The notes below the pieces were generated by a model. The model worked only from the letters and a program-made list of their open reading frames with translations. It did not search any database and had not been told where the DNA came from. Positions 28,101 to 36,900 of a DNA stretch of 64,000 nucleotides are shown piece after piece (within the stretch, counting starts at the first letter, position 1; each line of letters opens with the position of its first letter). This DNA comes from Synanceia verrucosa (lineage: Eukaryota; Chordata; Actinopteri; Perciformes; Synanceiidae): NCBI GenBank assembly GCA_029721515.1, contig CM056550.1:21899619-21963618 (forward strand), read 5' to 3'. A program made the position numbers and the translations under genes.

Positions 28101-30002
28101 CATCCATCAATCAGCATCCCTCATACAGCTGCAAGCCTCCCTCAGTCCCCTTAATGGACACGCTAAAAAGGGACTCTGCATGCATGTGGCAGGGTGCATT
28201 TGCACACATTAAAATTAACAATCCACATGTGATTTGCTTAAGAGCTGACTAAACAGGACCAGGATTTTCCAGGGGATGCCCAGGAAAATCAGGATTAGTT
28301 CCATTACACTATTACTTCAGGCATTCAAGCGCACTACTACGCTCTAAAGAAACCATGCACTTCTTCTCCAATAACACCAAACTCTCCTTTTTCATCATAG
28401 TGGTGGACGTTTCCTGTTTCTTTGTAGACCCATGTTTGTAAGCATGTGTTATCTGCTGGGTAAACAGTTATGGAAATGTATTCAAACTGACTGTGGATAG
28501 CATTTAAATAAATGCTTGTTGGTTGGTTGAACAAAGGTGATTAAATCATCTACACCATAAATAAACATTCAGGAGTAGTCTACAGTGGCCAGTGGAGGAC
28601 AGTAACAGAGTACATTTACTTGAGTACTGTATTTAAGTACATTTTTTGAGTATCTGTTTTTTGGATACTCATGACTTTCCCTCCAGTACATCTGAAAGAC
28701 AAATATTGTACTTTCGACTGCACCACATTTCTGAGAAGCTTGTCATTACTCGTTCCTTTTACGCTTTTATTCAAACAAAACTGGCAGGTGGACCTCAAGC
28801 TGAGAAACCAGCCCACCCATTGCTCCAACTTTTTCCACTACTGATACAATGACGATATTACAGCCTTGAGTATTTGCCGATACAATATCGATCCTATATG
28901 ACGTGATGCTGCTTTGTCGTATTAAACCTCCACAGGAAACTTGTGCATGAAGTTTTGCACTCAGCTGCAGCTGGAGCGGAGTCTGGAATGGACTGATGCT
29001 ATCACAGTGATTATACCTGAGATTGTAGATGCAAGCTGATATAATCCAATACTCGTTTTTTGGCCGATATCAATATCAGATCGGGACACCCCTACTACCA
29101 TATCTAAGCTCCATGTTTGAGATTTTGGAGATGAGAAATTATTCCTGTAATATCTAATGTTTTTTGTGTTCACCGCGAACAAACTACATTCGTGCATTTA
29201 AGAACTTGCCGTCCAACCTGAGAAAAACAATGCAGTAATGCACTGATATGAGAAAATGTATTTTGTACTTGTGAATACCTAAGGATTTTCTAATGCATGC
29301 ACTTTTGAATACTTACGCATTTTAAAAGTAAGTACTTTTAACTAGGCAACTTTTACTTGGAGTCAGTACCTTGTCCACCACTGACAGTGGCACACTGCTG
29401 TTTATGTTTATATGCAGCCTTCAATGTAACAGAGGCTACAGATGTGATGGAGCTAAATAATCCCCAGCTGGAGGCAGTGGAGGCTGAAGGGGACGCTGTA
29501 CTCAGGCTGGGCCAACTCAAAGCAGTGCTCTGGGAGTAACTTAAGGAGGTGACAAGAAATAACCGCAAAACAAACCCGTACAGAAGACATTAAGAGTAAA
29601 CTGAAACTTAAATTTGTAGCATAGTAGCATGTAACTAGCTAGTAGCGGAGGCCCCGTAACACAGGAAACAGCGCTACAACTAGGCGCGCCTATAACAATT
29701 CCCATTACACACACACACACACACACACACAGTGCTCTCCCTCACAATAGACACACATTCCTTGTTTTGCGTTTCATGCAAAACTACTCGGTAGTTTACC
29801 AACACGCAATATTTGCATTCACTCACTTAATAAGCTAACATGATTCCCCCTTTAGAAGCTAGCACACAGCTACAGGAGCAACAACCGAATCACAATCCTT
29901 CCCAAACTTATGAGAGCTAGGATAGCTAGCGATGGAGCATGTAAGTTTTCTTAACGTACCGACGCCGTACTTTTCCCTCTTCGTGGGCACCCAGCGAGAC
30001 AT
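1..30002 (-). CDS. dock1: dock1, 5' part (11 coding exons, runs off the left edge)
   Basis: DOCK1 (Dock180) is a cytoplasmic exchange factor that, with ELMO and Crk adaptors, activates Rac for cell migration, myoblast fusion and engulfment. Eleven exons on the minus strand (43, 84, 41, 56, 97, 149, 136, 158, 82, 136 and 73 nt) join in frame to give residues 1-351 plus two bases. The N-terminus reads MSRWVPTKREKYGVA. It is followed by an SH3 domain (about residues 9-70, with YNYDARG, ELSLQIGD, WFRGHRL and GIFPACYIHLK) and by the helical region up to the stretch before DHR-1. Segments such as IGEDAEVLMSLYDPVESKF and GLRRPFGVAVMDVTDII are near-identical, as I recall them, to mammalian DOCK1. DOCK5 differs at several of these positions. 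The DHR-1 and DHR-2 catalytic domains lie beyond the left edge. The gene is head-to-head with C10orf90, as in human 10q26. Confidence 0.95.
1198..1270 (-). CDS. dock1: dock1 coding exon 11
   Basis: 73 nt encoding (V)MDVTDIITGKMDDEDKQHFI and PFQ, plus two bases of the next Pro codon. The acceptor is CCACAG and the donor CC|GTAAGT. The following exon (expected to encode the segment after HFIPFQP) was not found in 1-1197 and must lie beyond the left edge. Confidence 0.94.
1271..2946 (-). other. dock1: dock1 intron 10
   Basis: Contains a copy of the dispersed repeat family at about 1785-2132 and a poly-A run near 2488-2506. Nothing else stands out. Confidence 0.8.
1785..2132 (+). repeat. dispersed repeat family, copy 1 (5'-truncated)
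   Basis: Shares blocks with four other copies in the window, including GGGAGATGTAGTCG (1819-1832), AAAGAGAAGGTATAC, GTACAAAATATTCT and the end GGCACTCAGAGAGTTAA. It lies in dock1 intron 10. No protein similarity recognised. Confidence 0.85.
2947..3082 (-). CDS. dock1: dock1 coding exon 10
   Basis: 136 nt encoding DLGSEDLKREKISFVCQIVR, VGRMELRDNNTKKLTSGLRR and PFGVA. The acceptor is CTTCAG and the donor CAG|GTGAAG. The NNTKKLTSGLRR stretch distinguishes DOCK1 from DOCK5. Confidence 0.96.
3083..3527 (-). other. dock1: dock1 intron 9
   Basis: 445 nt of ordinary intron sequence with a pyrimidine-rich end (minus strand) before exon 10. No other feature seen. Confidence 0.8.
3528..3609 (-). CDS. 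dock1: dock1 coding exon 9
   Basis: 82 nt completing Ser255 and encoding ENYLVKWSSSGLVKDIDQLH and NLRAVFT. The acceptor is GCGCAG and the donor ACG|GTGAGT. Confidence 0.95.
3610..5393 (-). other. dock1: dock1 intron 8
   Basis: Carries a GT tract (3871-3889), an AAT tract (4051-4074) and a transposon-like copy at about 4530-5201 whose inverted partner lies in intron 1. Confidence 0.8.
4530..5201 (-). repeat. interspersed element, copy 1 (inverted partner at 26196-26690)
   Basis: On the minus strand it begins AGGGCTGGGAGGATAA and shares long blocks with the copy in intron 1, for example TTTGATATGAAATATAAACAG, CATCCTGTTTTTAAAGCT and TATTTCGAGGTTTCAGTACTT. It is about 150-180 bases longer than its partner. 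Confidence 0.85.
5394..5551 (-). CDS. dock1: dock1 coding exon 8
   Basis: 158 nt encoding SQKQNIDLTRQAKFASTPAF, then ALFVTLKNVV and CKIGEDAEVLMSLYDPVESK, plus FI and two bases. The acceptor is preceded by a clear pyrimidine tract; the donor is AG|GTAGAC. This is one of the strongest matches to DOCK1 in the window. Confidence 0.96.
6377..6494. repeat. truncated CACTGCAAAA-type element
   Basis: Starts CACTGCAAAAATGG and contains AAGTGAAATTATCTGTCCAT, a block shared with the element at 62097-63126. Only the left part is present. Confidence 0.65.
6495..6760 (+). repeat. teleost-type interspersed repeat, copy 1
   Basis: Contains TTTAGTGGTGTGATTGCAAA and GTTTGGTTTGTCCATTCTGG, blocks shared with the copy at 53330-53490. 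Confidence 0.65.
7155..7290 (-). CDS. dock1: dock1 coding exon 7
   Basis: 136 nt completing Lys157 and encoding YLDLDLVVRDKDGNILDPDL followed by TSTISLFRAHEAASKQIEDR and IQEEK. The acceptor is GCAAG and the donor AAG|GTGAAT. Confidence 0.95.
7822..7970 (-). CDS. dock1: dock1 coding exon 6
   Basis: 149 nt encoding GDKREMFNSVRDMIYDLIEW, RSQILSGTLPQDELSELKQK and VTSKIDYGN, plus two bases. This is a highly conserved DOCK-A family segment (residues about 108-156). The donor is AA|GTGAGG. Confidence 0.95.
8504..8600 (-). CDS. dock1: dock1 coding exon 5
   Basis: 97 nt encoding QKETVIPTELPLVQEV and then TLREWATIWRDLYV, the helical segment after the SH3 domain. The acceptor is CTGCAG and the donor GTG|GTAAGC. 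It ends on a codon boundary. Confidence 0.93.
9425..9480 (-). CDS. dock1: dock1 coding exon 4 (SH3, last part)
   Basis: 56 nt encoding GIFPACYIHLKEATVEGC, the end of the SH3 domain, plus two bases. Only 126 nt of intron separates it from exon 3. The donor GG|GTTAGT is somewhat weak, but the join to exon 5 restores a Gly-Gln pair as in mammals. Confidence 0.9.
9607..9647 (-). CDS. dock1: dock1 coding exon 3 (SH3, middle)
   Basis: A very short exon of 41 nt encoding (D)WFRGHRLRRKSKK, the n-Src-loop and conserved tryptophan strand of the SH3 domain. The acceptor is TTAG and the donor AAG|GTGAGT. Skipping it alone would shift the frame. Confidence 0.92.
9648..10343 (-). other. dock1: dock1 intron 2
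   Basis: 696 nt, with a short direct duplication of 'ctaccgtaataactgtt' (near 9838 and 9898) and repeat-like AT-rich DNA. No exon seen. Confidence 0.7.
10344..10427 (-). CDS. dock1: dock1 coding exon 2 (SH3, first part)
   Basis: 84 nt, beginning with two bases that complete Ala15 and ending with one base of the next codon. It encodes IYNYDARG...ELSLQIGDTVHIL, the RT-loop half of the SH3 domain. The acceptor is CTCCAG and the donor GAAG|GTGAGA. Confidence 0.95.
12087..13193. repeat. composite transposon-like block
   Basis: Left boundary AGCTACAACTAACAATTATT with TAGTCGACTAATC; right boundary GTTGACTAATCATTGCA. Inside is an array around AACTAGTTACT and AAAAGTAAC (12505-12620). Both are familiar patterns of teleost non-autonomous hAT-like elements, and the second appears inserted in the first. 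Confidence 0.6.
14912..15062. repeat. fragment of a teleost-type repeat
   Basis: GGGGCTGCAACTCATTATTA followed by GATTATTTTCCTGAGTAACT resembles a widespread fish element. A short reverse-oriented relative lies at about 27150-27195. Confidence 0.5.
15063..15287 (-). repeat. dispersed repeat family, copy 2 (truncated)
   Basis: Reverse-oriented copy in dock1 intron 1, from CTCTGAGTGCCAG to CCACTTTCACCAAAATGA. It follows a different repeat fragment directly. Confidence 0.82.
21636..21990. repeat. AT-rich interspersed repeat
   Basis: Starts near CACGATACAATACATATCTC and contains GATATTGCGATATATTGTGA. The far end has AATATATTGCCATTGCC. The pattern resembles common fish repeats with 'cgatata' cores. 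Confidence 0.5.
22375..22415 (+). repeat. possible retroposon tail with (TTC)n
   Basis: GAGGGATTAATAAAGGAATTC followed by a TTC run at 22397-22415, as at the 3' end of some fish LINEs. Confidence 0.4.
26050..26165 (+). repeat. retroposon 3' end
   Basis: CAATTTCATTGTGCAACTGT followed by AATGACAATAAAGGACATTC and TATTCTAT repeats is a typical 3' tail of fish LINE or SINE copies. No reverse-transcriptase frame is attached. Confidence 0.5.
26196..26690 (+). repeat. interspersed element, copy 2
   Basis: Starts AGGGCTGGGATGATAACTG and ends near CCATACCACACTGACTGGG. It is opposite in orientation to the copy in dock1 intron 8 and has internal deletions relative to it. Confidence 0.85.
28585..29390. 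mobile_element. non-autonomous DNA transposon with nested insertion
   Basis: Left end near GTGGAGGACAGTAACAGAG followed by TACATTTACTTGAGTACTG; right end (reverse complement) GTGGTGGACAAGGTACTGA followed by AGTAAAAGT. A second element fills about 28845-29100 (from ACTGATACAATGACGATATT to GATCGGGACACCCCTAC). Both resemble abundant teleost repeats. Confidence 0.6.
29707..29731. repeat. (AC)n microsatellite
   Basis: AC run about 230 bases downstream of dock1 exon 1, inside intron 1. Similar shorter runs are at 630-649, 3871-3889, 11361-11382 and 58423-58441. Confidence 0.95.
29960..30002 (-). CDS. dock1: dock1 coding exon 1
   Basis: Encodes residues 1-14 (MSRWVPTKREKYGV) plus one base. The start codon at 30002-30000 has A at -3. 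The donor is G|GTACGT. The human protein starts almost the same way (MTRWVPTKREEKYGVA), which fixes the start. Confidence 0.93.
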
Positions 30003-30290
30003 TGTCCGTGTCGAGGCGTCCCAGAGTTGTCGTGTAGCCTGTTGGAAAGGGTCCAGGTATGACCTTTTGGTGTTAAAGTGGACTTTTTTCCCCTCAGTTT
30101 TCTCTGAGCTTTAGGGAGCCACTCCGAGCAGCCATTTTCCACCAGTTACAGGACGCTCCGCCAGGGGGAGGAAGCTCAACTTTTTCACCCTGTTGGAGGC
30201 GTTCATAGCCAGCGAGAGAAACTGCAGGAGTCCTGCTGAACTTCCACTGCTGTCCACACACACTGAGGCGGAATATGACAAACCGGTGTA
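30003..30290 (-). promoter_or_regulatory. dock1: dock1 5' UTR and probable core promoter
   Basis: CpG-bearing stretch directly upstream of the dock1 start codon, richer in CG dinucleotides than the flanking introns. On the minus strand it contains AAAATGGCTGC (about 30128-30138), a YY1-type motif of the kind often found just downstream of transcription starts. No TATA box is evident. The exact transcription start cannot be read from sequence. Confidence 0.45.
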
Positions 30291-30339
30291 CCATTAAATG
30301 GAACCATACTCCATGTGTCTGTAATTACATTTTAGATAG

Positions 30340-31040
30340 GCCTTTCCATAATAGCATTTCTCCGAGTCACAATGGTAATTAAAGATATCTGCAACACATT
30401 TTATTTTAAGATATCTACAACTTTGATTGTACTGGACAAAACTAAATTTTAGATATCTAAAAATCCTTAAAAACTGTAATTGGCCATTTAATATATCAAT
30501 ATATGTATTACAGATATCTGTAATTCAATTCTTCCTAGTCAAAAAGAACATTTCTCAAATATCCACAATGACGTTCTTCCTAGGACAAATGACGTCACTT
30601 TTGCCATTCATGTGTATTGGGCTTTCAATTTCAGATATCCACAATGACATTCTGGATATCTGCAATTCAGTTCTTACTAGGAAAAACTCCCATTTCAGAT
30701 ATCTTCAATCCAATTGTTACTGGTCATAATTTTCATTTCAAATATCCAAAATGAAAAACTATCCAGAACAGATTTCAACAATACATTTGTGGATATCTGC
30801 AATTGTATTGTTGCTAGTCATAATTCTAATTGTAGATATCTGAAATTACATTTTTACTAGTCATAAATACGAATTGTGGATATCCATAATGACATTTTTA
30901 CTAGTCACAGTACTAGTCAGAATTCAATTGCAGATATCCAGAATGTCATTGTGGATATCTGAAATGTTCTTTTTGACTAGGGAGAATTGAATTACAGATA
31001 ACTGTAATACATATCCAGTCTAGCTATTAAATGTTAAAAC
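30340..31040. repeat. foldback element with GATATC-cored subrepeats
   Basis: Twelve GATATC sites lie in about 570 bases (30384-30960). The outer arms, roughly 30485-30555 and 30964-31033, are reverse complements of each other over about 70 bases at high identity, including GTATTACAG, TCTGTAATTCAATTCT and CCTAGTCAAAAAGAACATTT. Between the arms are degenerate units of about 40-60 bases with cores such as TTTCAGATATCCACAATGAC and the spacer (A)CTAGTCA. The whole could fold into a long hairpin. It resembles a foldback-type non-autonomous DNA transposon. Confidence 0.8.
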
Positions 31041-33231
31041 GGCTTGCCATAGGTGGAAACTGCTATATATCAACTTTTATATGAATTATTAGGCAGCACG
31101 TTGTTAGAAATACGACTTAAAATGAATAAAATGTTGGGACCATCGCTTGCCATCACATCCACTAATATACAAGGACAAATATTTCACACAGAATCATTGG
31201 TGCAAGTATGTGGTTTTTAATGCAAATACAACTTATGAAATGACTTTAAAATAAACTTTAAGGCTAAATAATAGTAAATCTAAAAACAAAAAAACCCTTT
31301 TTGCTTTTATTTTATTCTAGTCTTGCTATATTGCAAAAACATACACTAAACGAAACAAAGTCAGATTCAAAACACAAATTCAAGGTATGAGATTAATATA
31401 TGATGATTAAAAAATACACACATAGATATGGAAGAGACAGCAAAATTAAAAAAGTTACCTGAATTTCTGAGATTGAAAAGGGCTTTAATTTCGAAATCCT
31501 ACACCAGACTGTAATCAACTCATAGTCATACATATGTGGTCCTGATACTGTCTGAGTGACACTTTTGAATGTAGTGCTGCTTTTTATTATCTTTGTTGTT
31601 AGTATTGAAGTATGACCTTTGTTCAAACAATAAATAGCAGTCATATACATACATATTACATTTATTCTAATCCTAAAATAAGAAAGATATTATCGTATTC
31701 CTGTAAATATATGTGTTTTCTCCAGTGACCTTGAGTGTTACTCCATGGAAAACCACACATACATTATTCCTCTGTTTGGTTCACCCTCAGAATTAGAATT
31801 CAAGCAGCCTTGTGTCCATTTCTTTCCTTTTTGTGCTTAATGGTGACGCTGCAGGAGCCAAAGCCAGTCTGTTATTCTGAGCAGTGATGTGTTAAACTAA
31901 TAAGAGCTGCTCCTCAGTGCTGCAGATGCTAAACAACAGACATCAGGGGATGCACCTGGTGCTCATATTTGAATCTGCTCACCCTCATTTATCTTGTTTG
32001 CACATCCTATGGTTGCATCCCCATCTTTTAGAGAGCTCTCTGAAATTTCCACGCCCTCCTTTGCTTGTTATGTTGGAATATTGACAGCAGAGGGCACTGT
32101 CTCTTTTAAACTCATATCCAAGGTCGTATTTGATCCCTGCTTTAAATGTGTCCATGTCAGATTAGTTTTTCATTTGTTTTGATGTTATTTCACTGGAAGA
32201 GCAGACAAAAAGATGCTGTAGATCACTGCATTTTCTTTCTGCGTGTAAATGTCTCAGCTTGAAAGTGTCTTAAAGCAGGTCACAGTAACTGATATTTGAA
32301 ATATCTCTGTCTTATCTTTGAATTTGAAAAGCATTTGGAAATTGTTATACCACAGAGGGTGGGTGAAGTTGCTTTGAAAGACATCTGGCGACTAATACAC
32401 TGAGGACTAAAATTCATTTAACATCCAAGCAACTGCCAATTATTTTTTGGAAGAAGTTTGAAGATGCCTCTAGATAAAAATCTGAAACAGAATCTTGCCT
32501 TGTCTCGTAAATACCCTTCACTCATGCATTAAGCTGCATCATGTGGGTCACGGTTACTTATCCAAGAGGACACTGGCCCATTTTTAAGACAAGTCTTGCA
32601 CATGTCACATGGTTGGGTTTGAGGCTTGAGGACAGCAATGCCTCATCATCAGCCACCAACCATAAGATCACAGGGCAGAAACAGGGGGGAGGATTTCTGA
32701 AGAAGTCTCGTGGAATAACATGGTTAATCTGCTCATTGGTGATGCTCTATCATTTGTAAGGACACCTGAATGTCAGGGAGTTAGATTTAATATTTTAAAC
32801 ATTTTGTCTGACTTCCATAAGCCCAAAAAATAGACAGTGTGATAATTAAAACATTGAGTGTTAATGCGGTTCTTTGTTTAAATGGAGATCTTGACGCGTC
32901 AAGCGTTGCATCAACAAGTGTTGTTCTTTCAGCCCGCCCACCCTGCTGTCTCTTTCCATCTCCCTCTCTGCGCTCAGTAACTCTTTTGTTTGTGAAAACT
33001 CACATTGCTACATGCCTTACTGGAGACAGTACCCACTAGCACCCAGTTTATATCAAGACAGAGACTGTTTGCTAAACACCAAGGACTGAGGAAGCGAAAA
33101 AGGATGGTTTGGTAAGTAATGGTGTCAGTGGAGTGGCGGTGTAATGACAGCAGTGGAATGTAGTTATGAATTTATGATATGGAATATTTTGCACCTATTC
33201 TTATCTCTACTCTGGTCCCTTTTCATCACAG

Positions 33232-33299
33232 ATCAGTGATGACCTCCAGCATTCTTGTCGCTGCTTATTCCCTGCAGCACATTTCTGCCATGCCTCATG
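33232..33299 (+). other. C10orf90: possible C10orf90 5' UTR exon
   Basis: A clear acceptor (pyrimidines then CATCACAG) precedes 33232, and a consensus donor TTTG|GTAAGT sits upstream at 33111/33112. A second donor CATG|GTAAGA follows at 33299/33300. The first exon's ATGGTTTG would meet TGA after splicing, so these look like 5' UTR rather than coding exons. It is unclear whether this exon ends at 33299 or continues to 33922. Confidence 0.4.
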
Positions 33300-33409
33300 G
33301 TAAGAAGTCCAGCTGAGCCAGGGGAGTCTCATTAATACACTCCACTGCAAAGGGCTTTTCATTGTGGGCCGAAACTTGAGAGCTGAGCAGTTACCTGAGC
33401 TCCAGAGGG

Positions 33410-33922
33410 ATGAGTCTCCGCAGGCCAACTGCCCACCTACGAAGGGCTCCGAGCTGGAGGAGATCAGCAGATCAGTCCTATTGGGAGAGCTTGACAACAG
33501 AAGGAGAGGTTTTACCCCAACGTACACCTCGGCCTCAGAGTGCCATTGATGGATGCCAGCTGGACGGCTGGCTGGAGCACCTTCATGATCAGAGTTCGGA
33601 TTTCAGTGACTGGACAACCAGACATACCTGGAGACAGCCGGACACTCCGTCCTTCAGCAGGGGTTCATCTTCATGTGGGAGCCCCAGCCTGTGTGAGAGC
33701 TCACTGGGCAGTCAGGAATCCCTCCAAACTGGGTGCTTTTCCCCTCCAGAGCGCAGAGGAAGCTGGGAAAGAGCTCATATGAAGCAGGTCCCAAAGATAG
33801 AGCAGGCTCAGCTCAGTGGTCTTGCTCCAGTCAGAATTGGATGGCTGCCAATCCAAAGAAGAGTGATGATGGTGGGTGACGCCTGCAACCAGAAGGAGGT
33901 TTCGAACCACTCAGCTGGCCAG
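33410..33922 (+). CDS. C10orf90: C10orf90 first assembled coding exon
   Basis: Encodes residues 1-171, including RPQSAIDGCQLDGWLEHL, a Ser-rich stretch, PPERRGSWERAHMKQVPKIE and LAPVRIGWLPIQRRVMM. The donor is CAG|GTAAAA, ending on a codon boundary. The segment from about residue 40 onward is convincingly coding. The first 20-40 residues are less certain because another frame is also open here. Confidence 0.8.
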
Positions 33923-36900
33923 GTAAAACACCTAACAGCAAACATCATTTTCTGTGTCATTTACATTTAGGCAAACACTGTTCTGTCCTGAAGCAACCCA
34001 GTTCATTTTGGCAGGCCTCCCAACACTTAAAGGAGATTTATTTTGCATTGACAAACATTCATGTCTATGCTTTCGGTATCAACCTATTTAAACAAGTCTT
34101 TGAAAGACGCTGGACTGATTTCCCCTGGATTTGGCACTGACAACCTCTGAGGCTATGATACTGACATGTTAGTGAGACAGTGTAAGCTCTTCAAGTCTGA
34201 AGGTAAAGTGCCGTGTAATGGAGGTGATGGTGCGTAGTGCCAGGCAAGGCAGACTAACACAGAGTGCCACAGAGAGCCATTTGTAGTCAAGTCTCAGTTA
34301 CCCAGGGAGAGGCATCCTTTGAAAACAGCTTACTCTGCAGGAACTCCACGCATCCTCGAAAGGTTTATGACTCATTTAGAGCTGCGGTGTCAGAAATTGA
34401 GCCTTGTGCCCTAAGAGGATGCATGTCAATGTACAGAGAAAATACAATGGAAGTATTACCCACTGAACTGATAATATGACTTCAAAATCGATAAGTTGCT
34501 GTGCTGTAATGAGATTTGCCTGAAGTGATGCACAAAGCATATCCCTTTGCTTTATGACTCTTCACTGCAAAAAGAATATTATGTGAAATCAGTCAGTTTA
34601 GGGAGTTTTTACTACAGAAATAGAAATTAAAAATGTGTTCAACTGATATTTATGAGATTGTAGCTTAGGACAAAGACATATCCATAACATTAATACAGCA
34701 GCAAACAACTATTTGCTATGGAAATATATGGAGGAGTAATAATGATGTCAGAGAATGAAGTTGCTCTCCCTCTGTGTGTGTTGTAATCCCAGCTTCTCTG
34801 TGCTTTGTTGACATCATATGGTTACAGATGATAAATAATGATAAATAAGCATAAAAATGAGCATTTTTTTTCCTAAAATATGAAACCATTCTGCGTATCA
34901 GATGCCAGGATGGTATTACCACGTCTATAATGGACCTTTTTTTTTTTCCAGGTGAAATTGAAACAAGCCATCACTCCAACATTTCAGAAGAATCGAACAG
35001 CAGCCAACAGACGACAGGGTATGTGTTAAGATACAGTGTGCAGCTTTAGTATACAGTCACTGTCAGTGTATGGCAGTACAAAAAACTCTCATAATTCCAA
35101 CACACAATCATGATCATTACATTTGAGTTGTACCATAAATGTAAGGAAGTAACTCTCTTGCACGCCAGAAAAATCCCTGAAACACACAAAGGTTCTGTTT
35201 CAATTGATGTTTAGTGCCTGATCAGTGCGAGAACAAATATGGCCACGGGGTAACTGCAGGGGCCTGGTTAGCCAGAGGGAGAACAAAAGCTTATTTCAGG
35301 GCTGACTTGCCACACCGTTTACCTGCCTCTAATCAGCTCCTTGCAGCAGCAGCATTGCCCCTGTCTCGTTTCAAACACTCCACACCGACTGACTGTATGA
35401 ACACTTAAAACAACAAAAAAACCAAAGTCAATTTCAAGTAACTGGTGCTTAGTGATTGTGCCACAGTATCCTGGCAGGACTGCAGGTAAAGGAAATCACA
35501 CTATTAGGCTTGAAAAGGTGAGGGAAATAGAGGGAGGAAGCAAGAGGCAGAAAGATAAGGCGAGATGCAGACTGATTGGAGAACGAGTCGTGTTAATCTT
35601 TGAACACGGCAGTCCTGCACTCTCAGAGTTTGAGGTTTGATCTTTCATCTCTGTCCTTGTTTATACATAGATTATCTTGGCAAGGCTCAGGCTGCTTGCA
35701 GAAATCAAAGCTATCCATCCATGGCAGCGAGGAACTTTGATAGGAAAAACTATAAACCTTATTAACATCATGCACCCTGATAGTGAAAAGCCACATGCAC
35801 AGGCTGTGTTGACTTAATGAAAAGCATAATCATGTCAGAATCTCCATATGGTCAATAATATAGGTTAGATTGTTTTTCACCAAGCCTTATGAGGCATGAT
35901 GAAAACAGCTTGCGGTTTTGCATTTGGCAAACAATATTTCCAGTGATGCTCTTAGATCAATTGTAAATAGTCAATCAAATGATCCATAAATATTCATATT
36001 TTTAGTTACTTCACAGTGAATAATAATTCTATCCAGGTGCATGGACACAACAATTTGGCAAATCCCAGCAGAGAGTGGAAGAAAGATGATCAACAAATGC
36101 AGGACAGCATCCAAATATGTCTTGTTTTGACGCTAGTTGCTTTTGCTCTCAGTATTTAAAGCCATAAATTCATCATCAATCATAAAGTCCAACAACACTC
36201 CAGTTGGCAAATTTCTGATTTCTTTCTCTGTCTTTCTGGTTGTTGACGACAACCCTTATGTTTTTATCGGACTGGAGATGTTATTGCAACCTTAAAACAG
36301 GAGTAAGTTACAATAAAAACTGGGTCTTTTTTAGCTCCGAGGGTCTTTGTGTTTAGACAGACTGGCCCCTTTCCACCCTGCTGACAAAACTCGTGGGGCG
36401 GAGGAATAAATTGGAGGGGAGGGGACTAGTTCAGAGGGTATTTGCCATATGGTCATGCTTCTTTATTTTCTTCTGGGATATTAAGCTGCTGTTGATTCAG
36501 ACCAAAATGGTCATTTGAGCTAAACTGGTGGAGGTAATGAGAGAAGAGGGGTTGGTATGGGGCCTTTTATAGGGAAATAAATGAGACATATAGAATAGTG
36601 CTTCTAAAGACAAAATTCTTTGTAATCACATTTGTAAAGTGATGCAATTTTCACCTTATCTCTTGTCCCTTAAAAAACACATCACCACAGATTATCCACA
36701 CACAGCATTCAAGGGTTATCCCAAAGTGAGAGCCAGTCGCCATGGTAACAGCATCAGGTGGAAATGCAGCCAGGCAGGCAGTCAGGGTGGCAATAGAGTA
36801 TCAGTAAGGGGGCTGAGAGGCAGACCAGTCAAGTTGCTACGTCTCCTGAGGAAGGAGAGAAGTGGCTCCGGGGTGGTGCTAGATTCACTTTACTGTGCCA

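Larger units (their letters stand above)
10428..29959 (-). other. dock1: dock1 intron 1 (19.5 kb)
   Basis: No convincing exon was found on either strand. It holds microsatellites, a composite transposon-like block at 12087-13193, repeat pieces at 14912-15287, AT-rich repeat at 21636-21990, LINE or SINE-like 3' ends near 22397 and 26050-26165, one copy of an inverted element at 26196-26690, and a nested pair at 28585-29390. Enhancers may lie here but cannot be recognised without comparison to other fish. Confidence 0.8.
30291..33409. other. dock1-C10orf90 intergenic and 5' region
   Basis: The shared upstream region of two divergent genes. It contains the foldback element (about 30340-31040), then AT-rich sequence without recognisable genes, then probable C10orf90 5' UTR exons near 33050-33300. 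Confidence 0.7.

Noticed and set aside
27702..28252. Two overlapping plus-strand frames of about 120 codons
   Set aside because: No recognisable motifs, mutually overlapping frames, and located within an intron on the opposite strand.
29951..30142. Minus-strand frame overlapping dock1 exon 1
   Set aside because: It is out of frame with the conserved MSRWVPTKR start and begins with a non-ATG codon; it is a shadow of the 5' UTR and exon 1.
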